Below are positions 42,805 to 52,365 of a stretch of 64,000 bases of DNA, one piece after another. Origin of the DNA: JAGGAG01 sp031402225 (lineage in GTDB: Bacteria; Gemmatimonadota; Gemmatimonadetes; Gemmatimonadales; GWC2-71-9); the NCBI GenBank assembly GCA_031402225.1, contig JANNSD010000040.1, positions 32,973 through 96,972 of the forward strand, written 5' to 3'. A model generated the notes under the pieces. It was not told the origin of the DNA and did not search any database. It was given only the letters and a program-made list of their open reading frames with translations. Each line of letters opens with the position of its first letter. Position 1 is the stretch's first letter. The position numbers and the translations under genes were made by a program.

Positions 42805-43749
42805 CTACTTCTGACGGACGCCTCGACGAACCCGCCGAGCCTGCTCGGCTGGGTGGGCACGTGCGTGCACAGCTTGAAGGCGCACTATCGAAACATGGGT
42901 GTATCTGGCCGTTGTTGCGAGGTTTGTATGACCCAGGATGGCCTGGACATCCCGTACGTCCGCACCTCCCTCCAATAGCAGGGTGGCCATGGAATGCCGG
43001 AACAGGTGGCAGCTCCCGGCCTTGGCCACGTCTGCCGCCTCGACGTACCGGCGGACCCTCTCCGACAGGCGATTCAGCAGCATGGGAGTGCCGTGGCTGC
43101 TGACGAAGAGGAACTCACTTCTCACCTCTCCAACCAGTCGCGGTCGGCTTCGCTTCAGGTAGCGGCGCACCCAACCGAGTGCGCGCTTGCCACACGGAAC
43201 AACCCGGTCTCGCTGGCCCTTGCCCGCTCGGACCAACACTACCCCCCGTACCTGGTCGATATCTGCCACGTGAAGATGCGCGACCTCCGCTCGCCGCAGG
43301 CCAGTGGAGTAGAGGACCTCGAGAACGGCACGGTCCCGAAGGCCAAGCATGGAGCGACTGTCCGGACGCCTCAAGACTCGCTCAGCCTCCCTTGAGTTCA
43401 GCACCGACATGGGCAACTGAAATGGCCGCTTTGGCAGGCGCATGGACACTCCGGCGCTGGACACCAGCAGGCCCGAAGAGACTGCCCAACCAAGGAAAGC
43501 CTTGATTGAGCCGAGGTATTCCGCCTGCGTGCCCCAAGCCAACGGCTGTCCGGTCCGGAGCCTGGCCTCGAAGAGCGTGAGACGGAAGCGCTCGAGCCGC
43601 TCCCGCGAGAGTTCGGCGGGATGCTCGATCTGAAACGGCGCGCACCATCGCAGCAGGCGATAAAGGCACGAGCGCTGGTTTCGTACTGTTGCCACCGCAT
43701 GATTGGTGGCGCGCAGCCACGACAGGTACTCCTCGACAAAAACACGCAC
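42805..43749 (-). CDS. Tyrosine recombinase (XerC/D-like), likely tip shuffler
   Basis: 314 residues. N-terminal SAM-like core-binding domain (FVEEYLSWLRATNHAVATVR), then the catalytic domain with all key residues: Arg152 (STGLRRAE), Lys177 (AGKGQRDR), His248 and Arg251 (CHLFRHSMAT), His274 (LGHTNL), Tyr283 (TARYTHV). Start is a GTG. It is divergent from the rhs gene and ends 18 bases before an inverted recombination site. Predicted to recombine the 24-bp sites that precede each tip. Confidence 0.88.
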   Translation of the reverse strand: MRVFVEEYLSWLRATNHAVATVRNQRSCLYRLLRWCAPFQIEHPAELSRERLERFRLTLFEARLRTGQPLAWGTQAEYLGSIKAFLGWAVSSGLLVSSAGVSMRLPKRPFQLPMSVLNSREAERVLRRPDSRSMLGLRDRAVLEVLYSTGLRRAEVAHLHVADIDQVRGVVLVRAGKGQRDRVVPCGKRALGWVRRYLKRSRPRLVGEVRSEFLFVSSHGTPMLLNRLSERVRRYVEAADVAKAGSCHLFRHSMATLLLEGGADVRDVQAILGHTNLATTARYTHVSIVRLQAVHARAHPAEQARRVRRGVRQK

Positions 43750-43913
43750 GAGTTGGCTCCGGGTTCTGAGTCCGCTCGAAGCTACGCGCGCTGCGCCAGC
43801 CTATCTCACATCGTCTCAGGACATCGCATGAGACACCCACCGAGACATTCCTCGCACTCGTCGAGGCCCTAAGTCATTCAGCGACAACAGCCTCTGCGGC
43901 TCGGCACCACGGC

Positions 43914-46900
43914 ATGGGTGCTGCCAATCCACGGGCAACCCGACTCCAGGGAGCTCTCGTGGTTTCTCTCCGTACCGCTCTGCGCCGCCCCCTTCTGCTC
44001 TGCCTCTTGCTGCTCGCCACTTCGCCGCTGGAGGCGCAGCAGATCGCGCCAATGTGCGCGGGCGCGGGTTGTCAGGAGGATGTGTCGATATCGGGGTTCC
44101 CCGCACTGTCGCAAACACCGGCGCCCGAAACCACGGTGAACTACAACTTCACCGTGACCAACGCGGGTGACCTGGAGCATGAAGTGCGATTTACGTGCAC
44201 CACAAGTGATCCGCAGGTGTCCTGCAGCAACAGCACCACCTATACCCTGGCGCCTTTCGGCTCGGTGGTCATTCCCATGTCCTACCTGGCCAAGGGTGTG
44301 GGAGCGCCAATCACCCATACCCTCAAGCTGCTGAAGGATGACATCATCATCCAGACCGTTGTCATGAATATCCTGGTTTCGGGAGCATCGTTCATTGCGC
44401 ACGCCAAGCCGATTGACACGGATACCGCTCTGGCCACGGACACGCTGCGTGCGCTCTTCACGCACGCCAGCCCGGTGGTCCCGGGGAGTGTCAAGGTCTG
44501 GCTCGATAACACCCTGACCGTCAACACTCTGACCGCCACTTCCACCGGCTACACGCTACGCCTGACGGGCGCAACGATCAACACGGCGCTACCGGTCCAC
44601 ACGTGGAAGAGTTACGCCTGCACCGTAAGCGGCCGATGCGACTACTTCAGCTCGTCCTTCCGGCTCGTCGGACCGATCACCTACGCCCTCGATGACTCGC
44701 TCCCGTCGGCGACCGGGACGGGCACGGGAGGGGTAGGGATGCTGGGTGGGTTGCCGCTACCACCCATGAATCAGCGCGGGTGTGCCCAGGGCCCGGACGA
44801 TCCGGAGATCAACATCACGCCGAAGTGGATATCCCAGCCAGGTACCCCGGGGGTGGCACCCGCAGGTATCGTGTTCCTGGCTGCTACGGTGCCCACGAAC
44901 ACGGTGCTCGTCATTCGAACCACAACCGTGGACCTCAAGCCCGGCAACGGACGGCCGCTCTGCGCCGACTACACCCACTTGCAGGACAATCAGTTTGACT
45001 GGGGCTACTGGATCGGGGCAGAGAAGAACGATGCCCTCTGGGCCGGTTATCCGTGGGGCGACCGCACCGTGGCTCTTGGTGACGAGCGCAGGGGCGACCC
45101 GCTTGATGATGGTCCGTGGGAGTTGGCAAGCGCGACCATTCACGGCCCGAACCCGTCGGCCTCTCGCTTCGCGGCGGCGCGGCTCGGCCGCGAGAGTCAC
45201 GCACGATCGCAGGAGACAAGCAACCGCGTCCGTGCGATCACCACGATGTCTCGCGTCCCGGATCCCGGAGCGATCAAGCCCAGCACGTTCTCGCTGAGCA
45301 TCAATGGCACCACGATCATCTCCGCGGGTGCCGTGGCGTCGGGTATCACCGGTGTGACGCTCGTCAGCCTGGACCGTGTTGGCGCGGAGGTCCAGGTTGC
45401 GCTGGGCCACCCGCTGCTGCGCAAGTTCAACCCCCAGAACCCGACAGCCAACTACGGTGGCTGGAACGAGATCATTGCCGGGATCTCGGATTCGACGGCG
45501 CATCACACGGATGTACGTGGGCGCTTCGTAATGGTTGGGCCGGGCGCGGTCCTGCCCCTCGCACTCGCCCGCCTTCGGGACTTCACGAGCCTCGATCAAG
45601 GCGACTGCGCGGCCTTTGGCGCCTTTCAGTGTGGCGGCGTTGCGCTGACGCAGGCCATACCGGGATTTGTCTCGCGCGACAAGCAGCGAGACCTGCACCT
45701 GATCTATCGCTCTGCGAGCCAGCGCCAACAGACGATCCTGCCGCTCAAGGTCACGATCCAGCGCGACCAGAAGGCCCCTGACTCGACGTGGACCTGGGCC
45801 GTCGCCTCCGGCAGCACCATAAGCGACACGCTTCGCTATGCGGGGCTCGCCGGCAGTCTGTCCGGATGGCAGGCGAGCAACCTGAATGAGTGGTCGGACG
45901 AGGCGAGAGCCGTTGCCACCGAGGTACGGGCCCCCGCGGCTGGCAATGCCGCGATCCGCCGCGTTACGGCGGTTGTCCGTGGCTTTTATACCGACACGCT
46001 GCTCAACAAGGTGACCCGCGATGATACCCTGTCGCAGGATGTCGTCCAGCTCCACTTGAGCGATACTCTGTCCACCCGGTTCGGCCCGGGCTGGCAACTG
46101 GCAGAACTCCATCGACTCGTGCTCGGTCAGTCACTTGGCGGGGCTCCCGCGGCCATCTGGCTCCGTGGCGACGGTTCCTACGCGATCTATCGCAAGCCCG
46201 GGAGTACCTGGTCAGCCCCCGCAGGAGAAACAGCCCGCCTCGTTCAGTTCAGCGTCGAGCAAACGGGGGCGCTCTATGTCCTGTACCTCGAGAATGGCGC
46301 CGCCATCGGCTTCCGCACCGACGGCTGGCAGGTCTGGACGCGGGACCTGGTGGGTAACTACACCACTTTTGCGTACGCGACGAGCGCGTCAAGCCGCCTC
46401 ACATCCATCACCGATCCGGCCGGGCAGCGGTTCGACTTCACCTACTATCCCGCGGATACCAGGAAAGGCCTCGTCGCCGCCATAGTGCGCTACGCAGTTA
46501 CCTCGGATACGATTGCGAGGTTCGACTATACCACCACCGGAACGCCCGGCCGCCTGATCAAGGTTGCCACACAACGTACAGGATCCCTCGCCGACTCCGC
46601 CCGCTTCAGCTACTTCACCACCTCCGTCGGTGCCTTCATCGACTCGATTGTTGATCCGCGCGACACCACCGGGCGCCGGGTCGCATCGCGGGTTGCCTAT
46701 GACGCCACAACCTGGACACCGACGTATGTCACGCGCGCGAAGCCCGGCTCGGCGCAGTATCGCGATGTGTGGCGGCGCGTCTCGCCGCGCACGGGGCGCG
46801 GCCGGGGCCCAGCCGGCCCGGCCGGAGGACAACTGGTCGATCGCATGGCTGACATGTCCCAGGTGCTTGGCACGTACGTGCCCTTCGCCGGGCTGCCGAC

Positions 46901-49900
46901 GGACTTTGGTACCGACAAGTTCAGTTACCCGACATATGTGCGCCGGATATCCGAGCAGCCTCGACCGCTTGGCGGCGGGCTGATTGAGACGCAGGGTGGT
47001 GACGACGTGCGCCGGATCGGCCGCGATTCGCTCGGGCGGGTGATTCGCATTGTTGCGGCTCCCGATTCGGCTGCACTCATCGATTCAGTCCGCTTTCACT
47101 ACGACGCACTCAGTCGCGTTGATACAATTGTGCGGACGACCCGCGAATACAAACCGCTGCAAACGCGCGTCACCGACACGCTGTCATTTACGTATGACTC
47201 GGTCAGCATCACAGCGGGCGCTCAATGGTGTTCCCGGCTCAAGACGTCCAAGGACGAAATGGCGGCGGTCACCAAAGTGGAGTACGGGCCGAACGGGCCG
47301 CGCCTCTGTCTCCCTGACCGCGTCATCGGCATTGCGAGTGACACGACCTCGTTCAAGTACGACGGCAGCATTGGCGCCGGGCGGCCGGCAGCCGCGCGAC
47401 CGGTGAGTACCACCGGTGCGGACGGCGTCGTGACAACGGCAACGTACGAGACGGTCCTCTGGAACACGGCCACGGTTACCCGCACGGCGGACGGAGCCGT
47501 CTCACGACTCTTCTACGATCGCCTGGGTCGTCCAGACTCGGTGCTGGACCCCGAGAACGTGCGCACAGCCTTCCTGCGTGATCGCTACGGCAGGGTCACG
47601 CACTCGAAAACAGGGAGCGGGCCGCTTGCGCCTGTCGCACGAACCACCTTCGATCAGTCTGGTAACGCCATCTCGATAGATGTCTACGCATCACAGCTCG
47701 AGAACCTGGCGGTGCCGAGCGGAACCCTGCAGACAACCCGCACGTTCCTCGACGTGCTCGGTTGGGTTGATTCGACCCTGACGCCCGGCTCGCGCGCCGT
47801 CTCGAGCGGCTACCAGGCTCGCAAGCAGAGTTTTCAACGGAACGGTTTCGGGAGTGCGAGCGCAGAGTATCCCGGCAACAGCACGAGGATCGCTCGCATT
47901 TTCGACTGGGACGGCCGGGTCAAGTACGTCAACGAGAGCGCCCTCAGCGCGAGCATGTCCATGGATGGGGAGCGCTTCGCCGACGCGGCCACGATGACCT
48001 GGCTCAATGCGCTTATCCTGCCGACAGGGCCGGCCATCAATGCCGGGCGGGTCCACCAATACAAGTATGACAATCGCGGGCGGCTCCGGGGAACCTGGAG
48101 CTATGAAGACTACATTGGCCCGACAGCCTACTCGCACCGGCACTACGGCTACACCCGTGCCGGGCTGCTGGCCGCTGACACCCTGAGTTTCGACAGCCTC
48201 ACCATCATCAGGCAGTACGAGTACAACCGCCGCGGCCAGCGTACCAGGATGACTGACGCGATAACCGCGCTCAAGCCATTCTCTTCCGGCGACGCGACGA
48301 GTGAGACCGTGTACAGCTACGATGTCACAACTGGTCGGCTCACCACGGACTCTGCGTTCTATGGGAGCGGCAGGCTGCCCCTGGCCTCGGTGGCCCTGGT
48401 CTATGACCGAGCAGGGCGCGAAACGCAGCGCACCGTGCGGGTGGATGGCGGTGTCCCCCTGATAACGACGACACATTATGACAACAAGGGACGGGTCGAC
48501 AGCGTCGACACCAAGCAAGGGTCGACACGTCACTATGGATGGTGGGGAACCAGCTACAACAAGCAGGATGAGCTCCTTGCGTACACGAGCAGCGAGCCCG
48601 GCGCGACTTCCGGCAGCCACATCATGGAGTACGCGCTCGATGGCACGCGGCGCCTGACTCGATCCACGGCGGGCTTCCACACGAATGTCTGGACGTACGA
48701 TGTCCTTGGGAATCGGCTGAGCGAGAATTTCACTTCGACGCAGGTGGTCAGTTGCACCGGGCCGCGCAGCCTGACCTACGGCGTGGACAGCCGGATACTC
48801 TCACGTGGAGCCCTGCCTGGCCAACCCCCTTGCGGCCAGAGCACCTATTTCACGAACCAGGCTGGTCAGCGCCTCGGCGAAGCCGACCAGACGTACACAG
48901 GGAGCGCACAGGTGCAGTTGAGGTCGGTCATGACCTACACGGCGAGTGGCCAGCTCTACTATAGCGCCACACCGACGGGGATCACCGGATCCTGGGACCA
49001 CCTCTGGACGTGGAGCGATGCCCAAGGGATACGGGTCATGTCACGCATGGCCACCGTAAACGGAGTGTACCCCACCCCCAATCCGATGACTTCGGGCCAA
49101 CGCACCTACTATGGCTATGACGGATCGAATGTCGCCGTCGAGGTGGTGAGCGGGGGCGGTGTATGGCGGGTCGAGCGGCGTCACATGTTCCTGGGCATCG
49201 ACCAGGAAGTCGCGGGCCGCTATGTGGTGGGCCCGGTCAAGAACCTGTACATCGTGACCGATCGCCAGGGCACGATGGTCAAGGCGATGGAGGCGAACGG
49301 CAACACTGCCAGTTCCGGGCTCGTTCGTGGGGCATTCGGCGAACGCCTGGGCCTCGGCGCCAACGGGAGCAATGCGACCGCGACCGGATTTGCAGGGGCA
49401 GGGAGCCCTTCTCAGGCGGGCTATGCATACCTTCGGAATCGGTGGTATGATCCAACCACGGGGCGCTTCCTGACCCAGGATCCCATCGGGCTGGCCGGCG
49501 GCGTCAACCTGTATGCGTACGCTGCGAACAATCCCGTCGCATACAGCGATCCATTTGGACTCTGCGAACCGTTCTGTACTGCGATAGATGTCGCCATGGT
49601 GACCGCCGACGTGGCGGACATCGCTGTCAATGGCATGACAGTTGGGCGAGGGCTCACGCTTGCAGTGGACGTTGTAGCCGCAGCAATTCCGTTTGTCCCC
49701 GCTCTCGCCGGCGCAACGGCGCGCGTGGTCCAAGGCGCGCAACGCGCAGAAGGAGTTGTCCACAACAATTCACTTAGGACAACCGCCCCGGCGCAAGGCT
49801 ACTCCCTGCGCGACAAGAGTACCGGCAGCGTGCTCAAGTATGGGGAAACAACTCAGGGAACACGTCGCTACACTCAGAAGTACCTCCGTGAGAACAACGC

Positions 49901-50024
49901 AGAAATGGTGTTTGAGGCGAAGGGTTCGAAGCAAGAGATGCACGACTGGCAGCACCAGAAGATCACGGAGCACAAGGCAGCAAATGGCGGTAGCCGTCCG
50001 CCCCTCAACAAGTCTGACTACTGA
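43914..50024 (+). CDS. RHS/YD-repeat polymorphic toxin with GIY-YIG-like tip
   Basis: 2036 residues. Signal peptide (LRRPLLLCLLLLATSPLEAQ; GTG 43959 could also be the start), an Ig/CARDB-like N-terminal domain, a long beta-rich region, then YD repeats from about residue 850 to 1820. Core end GRFLTQDPIGLAGG at 1850 and P1874-D1879 autocleavage motif PVAYSDPFGL. The tip (from about 1960) reads DKSTGSVLKYGETT, RYTQKYL and KQEMHDWQHQKITEHK, resembling GIY-YIG nuclease toxins. Sec export rather than type VI secretion is suggested by the signal peptide. Confidence 0.85.
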   Translation: MGAANPRATRLQGALVVSLRTALRRPLLLCLLLLATSPLEAQQIAPMCAGAGCQEDVSISGFPALSQTPAPETTVNYNFTVTNAGDLEHEVRFTCTTSDPQVSCSNSTTYTLAPFGSVVIPMSYLAKGVGAPITHTLKLLKDDIIIQTVVMNILVSGASFIAHAKPIDTDTALATDTLRALFTHASPVVPGSVKVWLDNTLTVNTLTATSTGYTLRLTGATINTALPVHTWKSYACTVSGRCDYFSSSFRLVGPITYALDDSLPSATGTGTGGVGMLGGLPLPPMNQRGCAQGPDDPEINITPKWISQPGTPGVAPAGIVFLAATVPTNTVLVIRTTTVDLKPGNGRPLCADYTHLQDNQFDWGYWIGAEKNDALWAGYPWGDRTVALGDERRGDPLDDGPWELASATIHGPNPSASRFAAARLGRESHARSQETSNRVRAITTMSRVPDPGAIKPSTFSLSINGTTIISAGAVASGITGVTLVSLDRVGAEVQVALGHPLLRKFNPQNPTANYGGWNEIIAGISDSTAHHTDVRGRFVMVGPGAVLPLALARLRDFTSLDQGDCAAFGAFQCGGVALTQAIPGFVSRDKQRDLHLIYRSASQRQQTILPLKVTIQRDQKAPDSTWTWAVASGSTISDTLRYAGLAGSLSGWQASNLNEWSDEARAVATEVRAPAAGNAAIRRVTAVVRGFYTDTLLNKVTRDDTLSQDVVQLHLSDTLSTRFGPGWQLAELHRLVLGQSLGGAPAAIWLRGDGSYAIYRKPGSTWSAPAGETARLVQFSVEQTGALYVLYLENGAAIGFRTDGWQVWTRDLVGNYTTFAYATSASSRLTSITDPAGQRFDFTYYPADTRKGLVAAIVRYAVTSDTIARFDYTTTGTPGRLIKVATQRTGSLADSARFSYFTTSVGAFIDSIVDPRDTTGRRVASRVAYDATTWTPTYVTRAKPGSAQYRDVWRRVSPRTGRGRGPAGPAGGQLVDRMADMSQVLGTYVPFAGLPTDFGTDKFSYPTYVRRISEQPRPLGGGLIETQGGDDVRRIGRDSLGRVIRIVAAPDSAALIDSVRFHYDALSRVDTIVRTTREYKPLQTRVTDTLSFTYDSVSITAGAQWCSRLKTSKDEMAAVTKVEYGPNGPRLCLPDRVIGIASDTTSFKYDGSIGAGRPAAARPVSTTGADGVVTTATYETVLWNTATVTRTADGAVSRLFYDRLGRPDSVLDPENVRTAFLRDRYGRVTHSKTGSGPLAPVARTTFDQSGNAISIDVYASQLENLAVPSGTLQTTRTFLDVLGWVDSTLTPGSRAVSSGYQARKQSFQRNGFGSASAEYPGNSTRIARIFDWDGRVKYVNESALSASMSMDGERFADAATMTWLNALILPTGPAINAGRVHQYKYDNRGRLRGTWSYEDYIGPTAYSHRHYGYTRAGLLAADTLSFDSLTIIRQYEYNRRGQRTRMTDAITALKPFSSGDATSETVYSYDVTTGRLTTDSAFYGSGRLPLASVALVYDRAGRETQRTVRVDGGVPLITTTHYDNKGRVDSVDTKQGSTRHYGWWGTSYNKQDELLAYTSSEPGATSGSHIMEYALDGTRRLTRSTAGFHTNVWTYDVLGNRLSENFTSTQVVSCTGPRSLTYGVDSRILSRGALPGQPPCGQSTYFTNQAGQRLGEADQTYTGSAQVQLRSVMTYTASGQLYYSATPTGITGSWDHLWTWSDAQGIRVMSRMATVNGVYPTPNPMTSGQRTYYGYDGSNVAVEVVSGGGVWRVERRHMFLGIDQEVAGRYVVGPVKNLYIVTDRQGTMVKAMEANGNTASSGLVRGAFGERLGLGANGSNATATGFAGAGSPSQAGYAYLRNRWYDPTTGRFLTQDPIGLAGGVNLYAYAANNPVAYSDPFGLCEPFCTAIDVAMVTADVADIAVNGMTVGRGLTLAVDVVAAAIPFVPALAGATARVVQGAQRAEGVVHNNSLRTTAPAQGYSLRDKSTGSVLKYGETTQGTRRYTQKYLRENNAEMVFEAKGSKQEMHDWQHQKITEHKAANGGSRPPLNKSDY
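49461..49484. other. Recombination-site copy in the expressed rhs gene
   Basis: Spacer CTGACC and right arm CAGGATCCC are identical to the cassettes; the left arm is GGGCGCTTC, fixed by the coding need for G-R-F. Same codon phase as all cassettes. Direct orientation with copies 1-4. Confidence 0.75.
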
Positions 50025-50437
50025 TGCGATCTATGAAACTCTGGATGAGTGGTGAGGTCGATGCGGACGTATACGACGCCTTTCGCGCGGCGAGGCAGGA
50101 TGTTGAGTCCGCTGTAGCGGCAGTGCTTGCCCGCGAGTCGTTTGGACCCCCTGCCCTTGAGTGGGCAGTCATTCCCATCATCCGCTCGGAAGACCATCCC
50201 GACTACCGGGAGTTGGTGCAGTTCCATGCTCGCCGAACGACCGTGGAGTTCCGGCTCAGGGTGTCCCACGTGCAGTTCCGTTCCGGAACATCGGGGCAGC
50301 AGCGAGGCCTCCTTGTCCAAGCTCTGTTACGCAGCCTGTCGATGTTGCCCGTGGGGCTATCGGCGTCCGTCAGGGCCGCAGAGCTTGGAGCAGGCCTAGG
50401 CGCTCTAGCCCGGTCGGAGGGCTGGCCATTAACCTAG
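50024..50437 (+). CDS. Immunity protein for the expressed tip (Imm44-like)
   Basis: 137 residues. The start MKLWMSGEVDADVYDAFRAA and the block WAVIPIIRSEDHPDYRELVQ followed by EFRLRVSHVQF resemble the Imm44 family of polymorphic-toxin immunity proteins (from memory; not searched). ATG at 50024 overlaps the rhs stop as TGATG, or 50033 is used. Soluble, as expected if it neutralises a nuclease in the cytoplasm. Confidence 0.65.
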   Translation: MRSMKLWMSGEVDADVYDAFRAARQDVESAVAAVLARESFGPPALEWAVIPIIRSEDHPDYRELVQFHARRTTVEFRLRVSHVQFRSGTSGQQRGLLVQALLRSLSMLPVGLSASVRAAELGAGLGALARSEGWPLT

Positions 50438-50477
50438 GGAATGCACTAACTGGACGCGCCAGCCGACCCCGTGCTGG

Positions 50478-51086
50478 ATGGAGCACGGTCCGTTAGCTAA
50501 AAGCGCGCCGCACACGCGCCCAAGCCGACTTGATCTTTGGTTGTGGGGGATCCTGCTGACCCAGGATCCCATCGGGCTGGCCGGCGGCGTCAACCTGTAT
50601 GCGTACGCGGGGAACAACCCCGTCGCGTTCAGCGATCCGTATGGACTCTGCCCGCAGGTGCCCCACCTTTGTGTCGTGGCGGCCGTGGCTGTGTTCAAGA
50701 TCGCTTCCGCCGCCGCTCGGTCGCCTACTGGGCAACGAGTTGTCCAGCGTGGGTCGGAACTGGCGCGCAATCTTGCCCAATCGGGCGCCGTTCGCCAAGC
50801 CGGAGAAGCTGCGCACCACATCGTCGCGCAGACCGCGAAGGCTGCTCAACCAGCCAGAGACAAGCTCGCGGAAGTTGGCATCAAGATCAACGATGCAGTG
50901 AATGGTGTTATTCTGCCCGCCACGAGAGAGTATGTGGGTCAAGCAGTCAATCACCTGATAGTCCACACGCAGAAGTACTACAACGCCGTCAACGAGGCGC
51001 TGGCGAACGTGCAAGTCAAGGAAGAAGCGGTTGCGGCGCTCAAGGCGATCGGAGAGGCCCTCAAGGACGGATCGTTCACTCCGTGA
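50478..51086 (+). CDS. Silent Rhs tip cassette 1: AHH-type nuclease
   Basis: The cassette proper begins at the site at 50547 (GILLTQDPIGLAGG), then PVAFSDPYGL. The toxin domain starts GEAAHHIVAQTAKAAQPARD and continues INDAVNGVILPATREYVGQA and NHLIVHTQKYYNAVNEALAN: the AHH motif plus the downstream HT-x2-YY block of AHH/HNH-fold nucleases. An ATG at 50478 precedes the site in frame but without a ribosome site. Expressed only after fusion, most likely. Confidence 0.75.
   Translation: MEHGPLAKSAPHTRPSRLDLWLWGILLTQDPIGLAGGVNLYAYAGNNPVAFSDPYGLCPQVPHLCVVAAVAVFKIASAAARSPTGQRVVQRGSELARNLAQSGAVRQAGEAAHHIVAQTAKAAQPARDKLAEVGIKINDAVNGVILPATREYVGQAVNHLIVHTQKYYNAVNEALANVQVKEEAVAALKAIGEALKDGSFTP
50547..50570. 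other. Recombination-site copy 1
   Basis: Arms GGGATCCTG and CAGGATCCC are perfect inverted repeats flanking spacer CTGACC. Sequence similarity to other cassettes begins here and is absent upstream. Confidence 0.78.
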
Positions 51087-51625
51087 CCATCACAAGCATT
51101 TACAAGCTGGGCTACCAGCTAGATCGGGTGACCAGCTTCGCGCTGGTGGACCAAACCGCGGGTTTCTTCAACCAGTTCGACGGGCGCGCCCTCGCGTCGG
51201 CGTGGTCCCCGCCTCGCGTTCACCCGGCGGACACACCCGACGATGATGCGACCCTGGGGGATTGCACGGTTCTAGGCACGGTCCCGCTCTTGTCGCAGCG
51301 GGCTGCCGCGGTTCTCGACGAGTTCCTACGGGATTCCGCCGAGCTCCTGCCGGTGGTGTATCCGAGGGCACCGTACTTCGTGCTGAATGTCCTGGGAATG
51401 GCGGACTGCCTCCTAGAAGGGGCATCTGATCTTGAGCGGTTCCCAACCGGCCGCGTGATGCGGGTGCGGCGCTACGTGTTTGACCGGGCACGACTGCCGG
51501 GCACCGCGATCTTTCGAATACCCCAGCTGGCTCGGGCTCATATATTCGTGAGTGATGCTTTCCGGGTTGCTGTGCAAGCCGCAGCTCTCAATGGGTTTAA
51601 TTTTGAGTTGGTGTGGACCGCTTGA
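51083..51625 (+). CDS. Imm11-like immunity protein for the AHH tip
   Basis: 180 residues from GTG 51083 (overlaps the tip stop, GTGA). The C-terminus IFRIPQLARAHIFVSDAFRV, then AAALNGFNFELVWT is the ending pattern of the Imm11 (DUF1629-type) family, which I recall as a frequent partner of AHH nucleases. Soluble. Confidence 0.65.
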   Translation: MTITSIYKLGYQLDRVTSFALVDQTAGFFNQFDGRALASAWSPPRVHPADTPDDDATLGDCTVLGTVPLLSQRAAAVLDEFLRDSAELLPVVYPRAPYFVLNVLGMADCLLEGASDLERFPTGRVMRVRRYVFDRARLPGTAIFRIPQLARAHIFVSDAFRVAVQAAALNGFNFELVWTA

Positions 51626-51775
51626 GCCGAAGGTCGAAGCCTAAGGCGCCCCTACCGTGTGTGAACAAGGCGCGCGCTCAAGAGCGAAGTACGACCTACC
51701 TTGCAAGAACGCAGCGGAAAGTAGGAAAGGCGCAATTGGCTTAGCAGGGCTGCTGGGTACGACAGCATCAATCTC

Positions 51776-51799
51776 GGGATCCTGCTGACCCAGGATCCC
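51776..51799. other. Recombination-site copy 2
   Basis: GGGATCCTG, CTGACC, CAGGATCCC; perfect arms. Then one silent change (ATT for ATC) in the conserved block. Confidence 0.78.
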
Positions 51800-52363
51800 A
51801 TTGGGTTGGCTGGCGGCGTCAATCTGTACGCGTATGCGGGGAACAATCCCGTGAGCTTCAGCGACCCGTTTGGACTGTTCGAGTGCGTTCAACAGGGAAA
51901 CTGCACACAAGGGGAAGTTGGGAAGGTCGGCGCAAGGAACAATAAGTCCCTTGCGGACATCCGTGCGGATATGAAGGCGGATGGCAGCGTCAATGAATTG
52001 CCCTATGTCATAGCGGCGGCGACCATTTCGGTGAGCGCTCCAACGACAGCGATGGGAAGGGTTGCGGCAGTACTCGTACCACGGGCAGGGACGGCACTTG
52101 GCCGCTTAGTTGGCAAGCCAAACCCTACAAAGCTGAACCGAGCGGGGGATCAACAGCCTTTCAACGCCAGGAATGGGCAATACCTTGCTCCATCTGCGAA
52201 TCCGGGGCTCAGGAATTCACCAGTCGGGGACTTTGGGATTGGATTTGGACAGGGCTACGCGTCCGGAATTACGGGTGCGGTGGCGCCAGACGCAACTAGT
52301 GCTGCTATGGGTTGGGGGCAAACGGTTGGTCAGTTCGTGGGCGTCCTATTCGATGGAAACTAG
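51776..52363 (+). CDS. Silent Rhs tip cassette 2: unknown toxin
   Basis: Begins at the site with GILLTQDPIGLAGG and PVSFSDPFGL. No in-frame ATG upstream of the site. The rest (SADMK-type helix, TTAMGRVAAVLVPRAGTALG, then GNGQYLAPSANPGLRN-like block ARNGQYLAPSANPGLRNSPV, GIGFGQGYASGITGAV) fits no known toxin that I recognise. GC content is lower than in flanking genes. Confidence 0.6.
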   Translation, partial: GILLTQDPIGLAGGVNLYAYAGNNPVSFSDPFGLFECVQQGNCTQGEVGKVGARNNKSLADIRADMKADGSVNELPYVIAAATISVSAPTTAMGRVAAVLVPRAGTALGRLVGKPNPTKLNRAGDQQPFNARNGQYLAPSANPGLRNSPVGDFGIGFGQGYASGITGAVAPDATSAAMGWGQTVGQFVGVLFDGN

Positions 52364-52365
52364 AA

